Shown here: positions 35,609 to 47,945 of the stretch, in pieces
How positions within the stretch are numbered: the first letter of the stretch is position 1
Layout of the letters: every line of letters begins with the position of its first letter
Source: Cenococcum geophilum 1.58
Lineage: Eukaryota; Ascomycota; Dothideomycetes; Gloniales; Gloniaceae
Direction: 5' to 3'
Assembly (NCBI GenBank): GCA_001692895.1
Contig: KV748205.1
Span: 1,302,001-1,366,000 of the forward strand
Length of the DNA: 64,000 bases
Notes under the pieces: model-generated
Databases searched by the model: none
Told to the model about the DNA's origin: nothing
The model's input: the letters and a program-made list of their open reading frames with translations, nothing else
Position numbers and translations under genes: made by a program

Positions 35609-35862
35609 GTAACGGTGCTAAAGCGCGTCACCTGCCAAATTCGGCCCAAGTTCTGCCATATTCTACCACCTATTATATTATCGCATACTATCTAGTACCG
35701 TTTTCTACTATTAGCTCGCCTACTACTAGCGCCTTGGCGGCTTGCGCTACTTATTTATTTACACCAGCCCTAGCGACCCCCTTTCTTTCTCTTTAGCTTA
35801 GTATCTTTAATAGATAGCAATCTGTAAGCTTCGGTTTAGAGGCATTTATATAAGCCGTCACA
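35609..35862 (+). repeat. Probable 5' LTR of a Gypsy-type element
   Basis: Begins TGTAACGG and ends CCGTCACA, inverted with one mismatch. It has a TATA-like TTTATATAAGCC near its end and lies about 240 bp upstream of a gag start. No partner LTR was found in the window. Confidence 0.5.
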
Positions 35863-35876
35863 TTATACTAAGCTCT

Positions 35877-36020
35877 CCTATACTGCCTGAGAAGGCCTTT
35901 ATAATATCCCCTCCTAAAAAAAGAAACTTTATCTACAATAACGCGTTAACGCGCTATACTTAGATACTAAAATAACTCTATACTACCTGGGAAGGCCCTA
36001 ATAATATCCCACTCTATAGG
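35877..36020. repeat. Diverged duplication in the element leader
   Basis: CTATACTGCCTGAGAAGGCC (about 35880) and CTATACTACCTGGGAAGGCC (about 35978), each followed by TAATATCCC, form a roughly 100-bp tandem duplication between the LTR and gag. Confidence 0.6.
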
Positions 36021-36105
36021 CCAGACTGTACTTAACCTGTACCCCTTAAAAGAACTCTAGAATTAAAACTAAACCCTATAATTTTAATAAACCCTAGGAA
36101 GCTAA

Positions 36106-37950
36106 TAATGGCACCTAAAGTAAGCTTATCTAAGAGAGCTGCCTCTACTTAAGAGGAACCTAAAATCTAGTTAGGATTAGAAATTGAAAATAACGATAAT
36201 ACTATAAATATACGCGAGCAGGTTTGCGCCCTTATAGCTAACTAGGCGGCTAATTATCTTAAGATCTAAAATATATAAGATACTTTAGAGAGGATTCTAA
36301 AAAGTATTAAGGGCTTATAAAGTAGCTCAGCTTCCCCTTCCTAAAGCCCTAGCTAACCTATCTACTCTACCAAATGCGATATACTAGGAAGTATAAATAT
36401 AGTAATAAAATAGCTAAAATCCGTTAAGCTTCCTAACCCTTAACCACTATCTAATAGAATAGACCCTACCTTTAAGAACTAGAGGATCTAAGTACAAGGA
36501 AACTTTAAATTAACTATAACTATTTCCCCTCTAAAGAAGCCAAAATATTCTACCTCTTTAGCTAAACCATGGGAGATACCTAACGGCACCCTTAAGCCAA
36601 ATTTAAGGACAAATCCTTTATCCAATTTATATCTGTTAATAAAATGCTATAGTACCTAGCTACTATTTATATAAATCTAAATAAAGTATAGGATACTAAA
36701 TATAAGTATAACCGCTTAATAATAAAACTAGGCTAATCCTTTACTAAGTTTTAAACGCAATTCTTACACCTTACGGGAGAAGGCTAGGTTCCCCTTAATA
36801 ACTACCGTTTAGACCTATACGATAAACTAATAATTAGACTATAAGAGAAGATCGCTATAATATTAGACGACCTACTAACCTATAACAGAATTGCAACTTA
36901 TTACCTATTATTAGATTCCAAACTAATGCGAATTAATACCTACTTTAATTAGTAGAAGTGACCCTAAAACCTATTAACTATACTTATAGGAGCTAGGGTA
37001 GGAAGATAAGCTACTACGGCCCCTATAGTAAAAGCGGTTATAACTATATACCCATAAGCCTCGCCTAACCCACCGTATACTACACCCTTTACTAGCACCC
37101 ACCGCAATACTCTAATTAACCGTACTATAGTTACGTACTATAACTGCAGAAAGGATAGTTACTTTGCCTCGTCTTACCTAGAGCCGAAGGATATAGGTAA
37201 TATTAAGGAGATAGAGAAAGGAGAAACGTCTAACAAGTCAAAAAAATAAGAATCTTACGGAAAGACCCCCCCCTAGGGTATCCTATTAATCTTAAAGAGA
37301 TTAATCTAAGTTAGTTAATAGGTGGAAAATACTTTACGGTTCTATATATAGTATCTTAAAATGGATATAGAGTTAATATAACTACCCTTATTAACACTAG
37401 AGTAAATAGCTTTGCCTTTACAAATACTACCTATGCGAATAATATTACTAAGTTCCTATATATAAAAGCTACCCAACTAGAGAAGCCTATTGAAGTAAAA
37501 GGCTATAATGGTTTAGCGGTTTAGGTTACTATATATAGCTTTAAGAAGTACAACTAGGCTTTATACTAAGTTTAGCTAAAGAGGTTTAATAAGGTTAGCT
37601 ACCTCTTCTCCTAGTTAACTTAGGGCGCAATAAAGTTAGTTAGCTTTAGTTAGGTAATAGTTAGCTTATTTTTAAGCTAGCTTAAAAATAATTAGAGCTC
37701 TTATTATTTACTAGCAAATACTAAGGGATTTAATAGTTATTCGGATTATTATAGTTGGCTTTAGGGTAAGTAACTACTGTAGGTTTAGGGCTTACGTTCC
37801 GCGTATTTATCTCTAGAGATAGCGTTCGGTCTTAAGGTCCTAGCGTAGATATCTTAAGGATATAAACTTCTTCTTAAAGGTCCTTAATTAATTGCTAGTG
37901 CTATACTTCTTATTTAGCTTATTATTAATTTAAAATAGCTTGGTTTTATA
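36106..37950 (+). pseudogene. Gypsy-type gag-protease remnant
   Basis: Starts at ATG 36106 (MAPKVSLSKRAAST, then TAG) and runs in changing frames through gag. At 37375-37460 the frame reads TTLINTRVNSFAFTNTTYAN, which fits an aspartic protease active site (family LIDTGA). Asp to Asn and Gly to Arg both match C/T or G/A transitions. No reverse transcriptase follows before the hAT region, so the element is truncated. Not functional. Confidence 0.6.
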
Positions 37951-38939
37951 TAAGGGCGTCTATAAAAGACTTCTATATCCCTACTAATTATTTTTAGAGT
38001 ATAGATATAATACTAGCGGCCGTTATAGGAGCTTTGGGTTCGTTCTATATATTAACAATAGTATAGGTAGTTAACGTAACGTAGTATTACAAAGTAAATA
38101 TAAGCAACGATAATATATAGCGGAGTAGATACTATTAAGCTATATATATAAACTATATAATAAAGTTAAGACGTTACGTAAGAAAAGAAGGTAAGAAAAT
38201 AGGAAGAAAGCGTATATATTATTAGCTTAGTTACTTAGTTAATACGTATATAGAGTAGAATAGGATTTAGGTAGTAGTCCTAGGAGAACTTAGCAGGATT
38301 TAGTAAAACTTAGCGGAATATAGTAGAATATAGCATATTACCGTCAGATTGCCGCAAATTGCCATTAGATTACTATCTTGTGATTAGCCTCTAGTTACTA
38401 AGTTAGTAGAAATAGATAGACGTATATAAGGTATTACGGGTGTGTCCCGTAATAGCTAGGGTAGAAAAAAATAGAGGAATAAAAGATAAAGTAAAGTTCT
38501 ACGCTAGTAAAAAACCAGCAATAAGCTATATTATAAAGTACCTTTCCACTAAGAACTTTCCCTAGTAGTTTTAGTTAGAACTCTATAAAAATTTATTAAG
38601 AGATAAAGTCTTAAAAAACTAAGACCCTTAAAGGGGAGGCAATTATAACGGGCTCTCCTAAAAGGTATATATTAAATAAGATAGATAAAGGTTTTACTAA
38701 TATTCTACTAATATCCTAAAGAAGACATAGTTAAACAAATAAGAGGTAAAGGGTTTTACAAGTATCTTAAAAGGATTATAAAGGGAGCTAGTTCTTCTCT
38801 AGAGAAGAACTAGTAATTAGTCTCTAAATAGAAGATATTAAAAAGCATTTATCCTTTAATACGTAAAGCTCGTTCTATTTTTAACCTACCCCCATCTTAC
38901 CTATAGCCTATAGGTAACACTATTGGTTAGATAATTATA
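37951..38939. other. Decayed DNA between gag remnant and solo LTR
   Basis: 38200-38450 is LTR-like in composition but without defined ends. At 38480-38900 a plus-strand frame (FYASKKPAISYIIKYLSTKN, later ILKGL, then RELVLL) is readable through TAG codons and may be an element protein of unknown family. It could also include the far end of the hAT element read in reverse. Confidence 0.35.
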
Positions 38940-39121
38940 TGTAAGCTTTGCAGTGTGTGGAATTAAACGAGCGACTTAATTGTAAATCTATGGAAATCAA
39001 GTGGTATAAATACATGAAAGTAGACCCCTGAACTCCGAAGTCCATAACTCATTTTAACTATATCCGAGACATACGAGGGTAGTGCTGACGCTAGTGAAAC
39101 AGGGTCTGGTAGTCGGTTACA
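38940..39121 (+). mobile_element. Solo LTR, family shared with 63097-63328
   Basis: 182 bp, from TGTAAGCTTTGCAGTGTG to AGTCGGTTACA, flanked on both sides by TTATA (38935-38939, 39122-39126). It contains GTGGTATAAATACATG, a likely TATA region. A perfect 5-bp duplication with no interior means recombination between LTRs removed the body. It lies in or beside the hAT transposase remnant. Confidence 0.92.
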
Positions 39122-39727
39122 TTATACATTCTAGCTAGACTAGCCTCTTACAATTTAGTATAGTTAGTAAAAAGCTTAGTAGTAGTAGAGGTAAAGGATA
39201 GAAATATACTAGTAATATAGCTAAGCTGCTTTACTTTAATCTTATGCTTCATAAGCATCTTTATAAGTATTTCTACCTATTATTTACTACTATAGCTTTT
39301 CTTATACTCTTATAGAGTAAGTATTACCTTTAAGAGCTTCCTATTTTTATTAATAAAGTAAATAGTTACTGCTTAATAAGCTATCTTATTTAGCGCTATC
39401 TAATAGTTAATTATAAAGCAAAGCTTTAAGAGAGCTATAGAAAGCCTCTTACTAATAAAATCTTTATAAACTGTAAATATTTTACTAAGTAATAGAGGTA
39501 TAAAGTTTTATAACTTTATAAATAATCCTTTTAGACTAACTAGTATATAACTATAGATATATAAAAAGGCCTAAAACTTAGGCTATTTAATATTTAAATA
39601 AGGAAGATTATAAGTAATAATAAGGTAGTAGAGAGAATTTAAAAAGTCCTCGTCTACGGCTTCCTTAAGGATTTTTATAATCTTTAAATCTTTTCCGTTA
39701 TTATTTTACTATTGCTTTATAAATAAA
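39122..39727 (-). pseudogene. hAT-type transposase, C-terminal part
   Basis: Read on the minus strand, downstream of the 9.15-kb insertion, the frame continues with KILKEAVDEDFLNSLYYLII, LSKIFTVYKDFISKRLSIAL and TIYFINKNRKLLKVILTLQE-like segments (CAA read as TAA at one point). It ends near KVKQLSYITS. This follows the order of hAT transposases around the RNase H fold (GYITSDNAS region). Many stops are TAG/TAA. The coding sequence was one unit with 48889-49145 before the large insertion. Confidence 0.65.
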
Positions 39728-39844
39728 GGACAGCGGTGGAGGGACACCCCCCAATTGATACGCGGACACCCCCCACTGATTAAGTTTAGTTCCTCCCTAA
39801 TTAAGTTAAAATATCACGTGAATTTAGGTTGTTTGCATCTGCAT
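39728..39844 (+). repeat. Left terminal inverted repeat
   Basis: 117 bp. Contains two tandem copies of GGACACCCCCCA separated by ATTGATACGC, then TTAGTTCCTCCCTAATTAAG and ATATCACGTGAATTTAGG. It matches the right TIR apart from one fewer 22-bp unit and single-base changes. Confidence 0.95.
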
Positions 39845-39944
39845 TAGTGCGCACGTCGCGCGCCTATACCTTATCTCATAAATCAGACCCCCGGGGAGAA
39901 ATCCCGCCACGGCGTGACGCTAAGGATCTAGTGCCACGCTTGTG

Positions 39945-40016
39945 GACTCCTGCAAAGTCCTGAGCCAATCAAATTACTATACCCTAGTCCTGTAAAGTCC
40001 TGAACCAATTACATTA
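39945..40016 (+). repeat. ACTCCT motif, left subterminal pair
   Basis: ACTCCTGCAAAGTCCTGAGC followed by CAATCAAATTA (39945), and AGTCCTGTAAAGTCCTGAAC followed by CAATTACATTA (39986): two copies 41 bp apart. The inverted form lies at 48296-48325 near the other end. Confidence 0.8.
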
Positions 40017-40228
40017 CACCGAGAGGAATATCTCCCTGAGAGTCTGAGAGCTTATAGGAGCCCTTTATATACAAACTTAAAGTTTCTTATTAGGCGACAA
40101 CTCTTCTATTACAACGCTATATCTTATACCCTAAATTAACTCTAAAATACTTCCGACCGTATTTAATCGAAAGCTATTTACTTCCTCTATCTTATTAAGA
40201 AATAATAGACGTTACCAGCAGAATACCT

Positions 40229-43037
40229 ATGCCCCTATCCGACGATTCGCAAAGCCTTTTATCTAGCGTCCCTCCTAGCTCTCTTCCGCCTTCTGATAAA
40301 TATCCTAATGGGTATCTTAATAAACCCGACAGCGATATGGATTACCTTAATAATGAACTTAATAGCGACGCTATTAAGGCCCTTTAGCCTTCCTCTGATA
40401 GACCTTCCTCTCCTACCCGCGATCGATATAATATAAGCGATAGGGAACGGCAGTCTACGCAATTTAAGCTATAATAGGTGGCTAATATACTACGCCGCGT
40501 TTAATGAAGCTTTTAAGGCTTTATGCTTGCTTAGGTTAGGTTAGAAGAAGGCTAAGAGGTTATAATTAAGCACCGCCTGTATAGCAGTCAATAATAGCGA
40601 CGGCTTAAACTAAGGCATGCTATAGACGATCCGCGCATAGGGGATATCTGCTTGCGTTGTTCTCTAGTAGACTGTTTTGCTGTAGAGCTTGATAATCTTA
40701 TCTATTAGCCTTACTTTGCTTAATTTAATCATACTATGGACCTAAAGACGCTTAACTTTGAGCTAGCCTTTAGGACTATCTAGGAGGTTGCCCCTATATA
40801 GCATACTGTTCTTATAAGACTTATAAGCAATTAGCGCGCCCACTAACCTAGTTACGACGCTCTGCCTTAGACTAATGCGTTATTTAGGCGATTGTTTACT
40901 ATTACTAGTATAGTATATTATTCTTAAGCTAAAAAGCGATCCGCCTTCCTCTCTTTAATACTAGATATCTATCTAGTAGGCTCTGGTGTAAAGCGGTAAG
41001 TAATTAAGACTCTGTCAGGGCTTAGAATATATTATAGTTACTATTAGGCTAGTTGGTTAATAAATAAGATCGTTAAGGCGGCAGAGGTATAGTATCTAGC
41101 TTCTCTAAACTCCTAGGCTAACCTGCTAACTTCTTTAGAAATAACTCCAGCTTTAAGCGTCTAATAAGTAGATAGTAATTGTTTATAATAACGTCAACTT
41201 TAAAGACAGAAAAAGGGACGAGGTTACGGGCTATACGGATACTATGCGGTTAATAACAACGGCGGCTATTGTTCTTTACCCTAAGCTACTAACTTCGGGC
41301 CTATATTAGTCTATGCATAATCCAATAATACCCCTTAGGCTTAAAGATATATTGGCTGCCCCTAGTATATCTAGTAAAGACGGCGGGATTAGGTTAAGTA
41401 TTATACGAAGCCTTATATTAGATGCAATTAAGAGAATTTATACAGCTGGCGTTACTTCTGTATTTAGAGATAGTAATTGCTATCCTAAAATGCTAAGTAT
41501 GTATTGTCTTAACGTGAACAAGACTAAGTTCTGGTAATTTGGGGCTATATTTAAGGACGAGGGTACTATTAAAGGTATATATGGCGTCTATAAAAGTATA
41601 TTCCTAGACTAGCTTAATCTATAGGCTCCAGAAGACCCTACCGAAGCTAGGGCTGTCTATAACAACTTCCGTAATCGGCTCTGGCTTATCTATAGAGACT
41701 AACTTATAGCACGCTATATTAGGGCTATCAAAAACGAGCAAACCTAGGCACGCCGACCATATAACGGACGGGATTGGCTTCTTAGTTTACCTATATAGTT
41801 CTATATCCAGATAAACCTACTAAATACTATTATCCGTACGTATTAGGCACCCACTCTTTCTAGAGAGGAGGCTTATTATTGTATACGAGCTAATACTACC
41901 ATATAGGGTCGCAGTTAGTGTAGTTAGGAGAATGCTAAATACCACCTAATGGAACCAATTGTTGCGTAGGGCTTTATAATACGCGTAGTTGCATTATTTT
42001 ACGCGGCAATGCGACGTAGGGGTTACCTTATTGCCTCTAGTAGAGACTTCTTTAAGCGAATAGACCACGTTACTAACGCTATTAGTTCCCTTACACCGGA
42101 TTAATTTTTAGAACTTATAGAAGACGTCCGTCTAGCTATATTTATATTAGATGCGTGGAATAGTAATAGTTCTACTAAGCAACTATATAACGATATTGAA
42201 TTCCAGACAATATGTCGTATGCTTTAAGAGGTCGAGCTATTTTTATCTATTCGGTATGCTGTTAAATATACAGATATAGGTATACTAAGGCACTTTATTA
42301 ACCCTCTTATTATCTACTTTTTTGGCGCATCCCAGCATAACTATAGCCGCGAGATGTTATTCTATTGGTGGAATCTCTCCCCGGTAAACACTCCTAAGTT
42401 ATAGCATGCAATACTATCCTCTGGGCTTATAAACTGGCTTAGTAGGGCAACTATATATAAAGTAATTGACCTTAGGCTTAAGTATCTTAACGGTAGCTGT
42501 AAGATTAAAATAAAGTGTTATAAGAACTTAACCTATAATACGGATATTATATTTAACCAAGTATATCTATTAAATACTTAGGTTAGAGCTTTACGTAAAA
42601 GACTAGAGGCTATATTTAGCGAGCACATGCTTAGGAGTTATACTACTGCTATAGTATTACCGGATATGTTTTTACTCGCTCATACTCTCTTTACTTTAGA
42701 TTTAGCTGAACCGCGGAGTACTAAGTAATTAGCTAGTATAAAGTTCTTTAATTCTTCTAATATCTTATAAGAAGGTATTAGGGTGCTAGCGGATAAGGTT
42801 AATTAGTTTAACTAATAGCATGTTTAACAATTAGATACAATTAGAGGGTCGTATTCTTTTAAGACTATAGATAATATTAATAGATTTGCCAATATAAAAG
42901 ACTATACTGACTAGGTTGGGGAGGGGTTAGATAGGGTTATTAATCTAATAATTAACCTTATAATAATCGACCTTATCAACCTTATAGGAATTAGGGTAGC
43001 TAACTAATCTCTAAACTCCTATAAACTCCTAGACTAA
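40229..43037 (+). pseudogene. Transposon ORF resembling the fungal DUF6589 family (putative transposase)
   Basis: Starts at ATG 40229 (MPLSDDSQSLLSSVPPSSLP), a Ser/Pro/Asp-rich leader. The conserved part runs from about 41175: NNVNFKDRKRDEVTGYTDTM, then LTSGLYQSMHNP, KTKFWXFGAIFKDEGTIKG, LWLIYRDXLIARYIRAIKNE, NAKYHLMEPIVAQGFIIRVV and YYCIRANTTI (X marks a TAG). Frames shift between segments, partly from introns. It ends at TAA 43035-43037 inside an ACTCCT motif. The resemblance to DUF6589 proteins, which are abundant and repeat-associated in fungi, is from memory. A catalytic role in transposition is inferred from its position as the only large non-helicase ORF. It is damaged by TAG codons (CAG/TGG expected). 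Confidence 0.6.
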
Positions 43038-43156
43038 TTAAATACCTATGTTTATTAATGCTCCAAACCAGTATACTAGCAACAACTCCCTTAGGTTAAA
43101 TTTGCCTAATCCTTAAACTCCTATAAACTCCTATAAACTCCTAAATCATATAAACT
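43012..43156 (+). repeat. ACTCCT motif, gene-1 end cluster
   Basis: AAACTCCTATAAACTCCTAG (43012) contains the stop codon region of the upstream ORF. Three more units AAACTCCTATAAACTCCTAT follow at 43115-43145. Confidence 0.8.
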
Positions 43157-43291
43157 TATGCATAAACTTTTATATATACTTTTATACGAAATTTTATATA
43201 AGATAGTAACAGAACCCGGCAACTATATTTAACTACTATCTACTTATACTACCTACTAGGTAACTCTAGGGCTTCCATAATACCTTATAGT

Positions 43292-43465
43292 TAAGCCCGC
43301 ACTAAACAGTACCGTTATTTAGAATTACCCCTTAGATTAATATAGCCGAATTAAAGCTTACCTATAAAGGATGCTTTACAGTTAGGCCCGCACCGGATAG
43401 TATCGTTAACTAGGTTTTACCCCTTAGATTAACACAGCCAGATTAAAGCTTACCCACAAAGAACA
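43292..43465. repeat. 90-bp tandem duplication between the element's genes
   Basis: Two copies share CCCCTTAGATTAA, GATTAAAGCTTACC and a GCCCGCAC start, offset about 90 bp, in the non-coding zone downstream of the DUF6589-like ORF. ACTATAAAAGCCGCC just right of it could be a TATA box for a plus-strand transcript. Confidence 0.6.
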
Positions 43466-43552
43466 TACTATAAAAGCCGCCACTTTAGCATACCGGAGTG
43501 CCAGAAAGCAACGCCAACCTACCCCTCCCTTTACCTCTACCCCCCCTCCCCC

Positions 43553-43849
43553 TTACGCCGTAATGCCACTACTGCTAGGACCTAGTGGTGGACCACTAGA
43601 CGGCTTGTACGCCGCCAAAGACCTTAGCCCAGGAGGTAGGGGCGAGGGATCCTTAGGGTCCTTACGCCTACGCTTTAAGAGGCTGCACCCACCAGAGCGG
43701 GCCGCCACTTAGTAGCGAGCGTAGGTATCCCTAGGCCTACTCACCTGCTATATACCCTTTTTAAAGTATACCTAACACTCATCGCCCAAGGCTTGGTAGG
43801 TAGTACATCGCTTACCGCCTACTAACTCTACCCCTAACTCCGTCTCCAT
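43553..43849 (-). pseudogene. Small Cys-containing ORF inside the 9.15-kb transposon
   Basis: ATG at 43849, TAA at 43553-43555: 99 codons in one frame, with three internal stops (two TAG, one TAA). The product would begin METELGVELVGGKRCTTYQA and contain CTTYQALGDEC, then GGC, then a basic LLKRRRKDPKDP and a Pro/Ser-rich end. Cysteines plus the basic stretch suggest a DNA-binding or zinc-binding accessory protein, but no family is recognised. It may be the last exon of a longer minus-strand gene starting near 44430. Confidence 0.5.
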
Positions 43850-44035
43850 TATCCGGCCAATATAGCCCTAGTCTCTCTACTTATTCGGCCCTATAGCCGC
43901 TAACCCTGCCACCAATTACAACCACCATTTACCTTAGGCGGTGGGGGCGTACGCGGCAGTTGTCTTGCCGTGGGGGGCCTAAGCCCACGGCAGGCAGACG
44001 GGGTTAGCGCGCTAGGTAAGGGCAAACCCAGTAGT

Positions 44036-44424
44036 AGTAAGGGTGGGTAGCAGAAGGGTAGATAGCGGGGGGAGGGTTAGGGCGGGAGCCAGGGCTAGGG
44101 CCAGGGTTGGTAATAGTAATGGTGGTAGTAGTCTATAAATATATGTGAGCTAAGTATATACTATATAGTTATTAATACTTACGGCTCCTCTTTTAACTCT
44201 CTACCGCTAAACCATTTATCCTTATCCTTATCCTTGTCATTAGCGGCGGCAGCAGGCGGCAGCGGCGGCGGCAGTACTAGCGGCGGCAGCGGCGGCAGAG
44301 GAGGAGGAGGTGGTGCTGGTGCTGGTGCTAGTACTAGTGCTAGTACTGTTACTACTGCTAGTGCTACTAGGGGGGAGGGCGGCGGCGAGGGCGAGGGCGA
44401 GGGTAAGGGTAAGAGCGCCTATTA
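44036..44424. repeat. GC-rich low-complexity segment
   Basis: GGCGGC, GGTGCT and GAGGGC hexamer-like repeats. Plus-strand reading gives Gly/Ser/Ala only; the minus strand gives Pro/Leu/Ala then NDKDKDKDKWFSGRELKEEP, followed by GTAAGT. The minus-strand reading with its splice donor is more protein-like and could be the first exon of the small Cys gene. Confidence 0.45.
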
Positions 44425-44749
44425 AATCCAGTTAGTTATATCTCACAGTTAATAGTTAGAGTTCTAATACTAACTACGTCTTAATACGAATTCTGCTAGA
44501 CCAAAGCTGGCGATAACGAAGGAGGGCCATAGCCCGTAGTATTCTCTCCTCATTAAGGAGGACGTTGGGGGGGTACGCACGCACCTAGAGAGCAGAAGGA
44601 GACATTTTAAAAGCTTTTTATTAATAAAAAAAGCCTTAATAGGAGACGGTTAGGATATAAGTACAAAGAAGAATTTTTATAAGGTTAAAAATATTATTAA
44701 ACGAAATTAGAATTTTAATTTATATTTACTTTAATATTCTTAATTTTCT

Positions 44750-44905
44750 AAACTACTACAAACTCCTAGGCCAATTAAAAATAACGTACTATCTCCTGTA
44801 AACTCCTATAAACTCCTATAAACTCCTATAAACTCCTAAGCTAATTAAAAACAATATAATATCTTCTGCGAACTCCTATAAACTCCTAGGCCAATTAAAT
44901 ATATT
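44750..44905 (-). repeat. ACTCCT motif, helicase 3' cluster
   Basis: Three groups: ACAAACTCCTAGGCCAATTA (about 44758), four tandem CTATAAACTCC units (about 44808-44842), and GCGAACTCCTATAAACTCCT (about 44868) then AGGCCAATTA. The helicase stop codon (44876-44878 on the minus strand) lies within the last group. Confidence 0.8.
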
Positions 44906-47736
44906 CTATATATCGATATAAAAGTTCTTATTACCCTTTAGAGTTATATGCCTTATACGCCCTCTCTTTAAAACAGGTATAAAGGTTAGCATTTTATCTG
45001 CATTTAAATCTCTCTCTACTAACAGCAACCGACGTATTAACGGGGTAGTAGGCTCTAAACTATTACGCCTTTACCTTTATCTTTTTTAACTAAAAGTAGC
45101 ACTTTTCTGCGTATCTAATACATTAATAACTAGCTGCTGGACATTTAACTAACTGCTATTAGGGCTATACCTAGTAACGTTTACTCCTAAGATGCGAGCT
45201 TATTTAAGCTGTCTTATAGCACACTAAATACCTTTTAATATACCATTAGGTGGAACAGGTAAGGTTAGTAATAGCAATACTGGCGTACTAATTACTCTAT
45301 TAACCCATTCTTCTAGTTATAAGGTTAACGGTAGTATACTAACTCTCGCTATACCTAACAACGTATATTTATTAGCTCCAGCTATCTTAATTGCGCGTAA
45401 CTATATAGCCCTTAACGCCTCTCATCTCGCAACCTATATAGTAAGAGTATTATCCCTTTTACAAATAGTTGCGGCGTAATTAGATGCACTAGTATAAGAT
45501 TCCTAACTATGCTGGCCTTATAACTCCTATAGCTGCTATTACTGCTTTCTTATATATCTTATAGCCTTTATCTTAGTATATAAATTGTTAACCTCCTTAA
45601 TAAAGTACTAAAGTTGCTCTACTAATAGTTGCCTAGCCTCTTCTCTATAAGGCCATATTTAAAGTAAAGAAGCTTTAGTATAGAGACAATTAAAGGTAAG
45701 CGTATCCTAAAAGTCCGGCCCTAGTTTGTACACATATACAAGCTACTAGCGGCATATTTTATTTATATACCTATTTGGTGGTATAGGGAAGCGCCTACCT
45801 GTACTATATAATACTTCCGCCTATATAGTTATCTATTTATTAATAAGAGTTAGGGCAAAATAAGGTCGCGAACCGCCTTTTAGCTAAGTAATTAGTAGTA
45901 GGACATCCGGAGCCTAGGTAAGAGTTAAAAGTAGTACTAGATTGCAACAACTATAATATTAATCTGGCGGTACGCGGGTAACCTAAACTTGTGGTAGTAA
46001 CTTATCCTCGCCAAGGTAAGTTAGAAAGGCCTTCCGATGGCATATGCCGTTAATTATTTTTATCTATATAGCTAACAGTCCAGCGTAATAAGACATTTCT
46101 GCCTTATTCTAAAATTTAGTTATTATAGCTTTATTAACAGGAGCAGGAGCCTGGCTTAAAGCTGATATTTAAGAGGAAATACTTTCCGTGTCACTTGCGT
46201 CGCTGGGCGTATAGCCGTTGGCCAGCTAACTATATACTATTGCTTAATTAGCTAGTAGTTAATTCTAATATAGCCTATAAGTAGTCTTCTAAGGTGCGTC
46301 TAGTTATAACTGTAGCTGTTTAATTTCTGGTCTATTAACACCTTCCGTGTTAAAGGCCCAATACGGCAGAAATATATAACCTTTACTAGTCCGACCGTAG
46401 CCCTGTCCACTATAACCAAGACGCTGCCAATGATTTGCAAGACTCTTTATAATTAAAAACTTCTAAAGCGCTACCTATTTAATATCTGGGACATTAATAC
46501 CTATGCTAAGAGAGGTTGTTGCCACTATAATCCTTATAAACGATAAGGATTTCTTAAACTCTTTATATTAAGTAGTACGATTATACTCTTAAATATGTGC
46601 AGTATATACCTAGACCACATTAGTAACGCAACAGGCTTTACTATTAGCATTAGTAGTATACTGTTTGTTAGGTATAAAGGTTAAAGTCTTTATAAGGAGT
46701 GCTCTTTAGAGGTATACCGCTACTTCCTAGACGGACTAACAACCGTCTATAAAGATAATCATCTTTAGTATTTACTCTGAGACTATAGTATCTAAATCTG
46801 TATACGCGTCTAATAGGAAGTATAGTACGTCCTATAAATCCACTTTGCCTCTACTAAGCGGCAGTACGTAGATTAAGATATTAGGGCGATTTATAGAAGT
46901 CCTAATAACCTTAGTCTGGTATATGCGACTACCTATAGAGCAAAAACCGGCGTTCTAAAGAACTAGTTGCTCTACCTCCTTATTAAGTATAGCCGAATAA
47001 CCAAACCAAACTATATCCTGACGAAGTATTGTCCGTAGCTCGCCTATTATAGTAAACGCTAGTCAGAACGCTTCCTATTGCTTTACTAGATAATACTTAT
47101 TAATTATAACAAGTTTAATCCTAGCCTGCAGTTCTAGGCTCTTTAATATATTCTAGAAAGACTTTAATAAGGCCTGCTTAGGACTAAGAAAAACGTGTAT
47201 ATATATACTATCCTTTACCTTTATAATTAAGGCCTTATCTATAATCCTACTCTTAGTAGTAATAAGACACAGATTAGAACTATTAAGCTTCTAAATATCA
47301 TCCAACTGCTTATCCCTAAGCTTACTTAATGGGACTAACTGGATAGTAATCTTACCCGTTAAGATTAAAAAAGTATAAAAAATAAGACTCTTTCTAAAAC
47401 TAGTACGTGCAATAAGAAGTATATCACTAAAACTAAATATTAGACATCTTAAGGTGCGCACCTACTCCGGATAAGGGGTCTAAGGGCGGCCTCCTGGGTT
47501 TATATACTGGAGTATTTATTTAAGACATTCTTTTAAAACATTTATCTGTAAAGAAATATTTCCCTTACGCCGAGCTTCCTAATAATAGACGGTAATTCTT
47601 CTAGATTTATCCGATTAATTGCTGCAATACGACTTGGTTACAGTATTAGGCGTAGATAAGCTTCTGCCCTACCTATCCCCACCTTCCGCCGGCCGCCCTT
47701 ATACCATTTCTTCCTATAATTGCAGTTAGGCGGCAT
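44876..47736 (-). pseudogene. RecQ-like superfamily 2 helicase carried by the transposon
   Basis: ATG at 47736 gives MPPNCNYRKKWYKGG. In the middle, LVIINKYYLVKQQEAF-type sequence occupies the DEAH-box position (family-like DECHLV; Asp to Asn, Glu to Lys, His to Tyr are all G-to-A/C-to-T). Then come WFGYSAILNKEVEQLVLQNA (motif III region), NRPNILIYVLPL, KTLTFIPNKQ, SFIRIIVATTSLSIGINVPD (motif V region) and KSLANHWQRLGYSGQGYGRT (motif VI, family QRxGRxGR). That order is RecQ-type. The C-terminal half is unrecognised. It would unwind DNA, perhaps during the element's transposition (inferred). Inactive: many TAG codons and loss of Walker B and motif VI residues. It ends TAG at 44876. Confidence 0.75.
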
Positions 47737-47740
47737 TTAA

Positions 47741-47945
47741 TTGGCCTAAGAGTTTGTAGGAGTTTATAGGAGTTTATAAGAGTTAGTAAAAATATAGCCT
47801 AGTTATATTCTAGCCGGTAATAGGTGTTTACAGTAGGGCAACGCGTCCTAGTGTCCCGTATACAAGCGTTCTAGTTAACCTAGGAGTTCGTAGGAGTTTA
47901 TAGGAGTTTATAGGAGGTTATAGGAATTAACTCATAACGAAAAAT
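47741..47945 (-). repeat. ACTCCT motif, helicase upstream clusters
   Basis: Inverted copies: TTGGCCTAAGAGTTTGTAGG then AGTTTATAGGAGTTTATAAG (47741-47785), and AACCTAGGAGTTCGTAGGAG then TTTATAGGAGTTTATAGGAG (47878-47925). They lie immediately upstream of the helicase start. Confidence 0.8.

Noticed and set aside
44234..44425. Plus-strand Gly/Ser-rich ORF
   Set aside because: Pure low-complexity translation with a non-ATG start; the minus strand is more protein-like there.
44876..47736. Helicase as a host RecQ or telomere-linked helicase gene
   Set aside because: It lies wholly between the TIRs, carries the element's ACTCCT motif at both gene ends, and has RIP damage; no telomere repeat was seen nearby.
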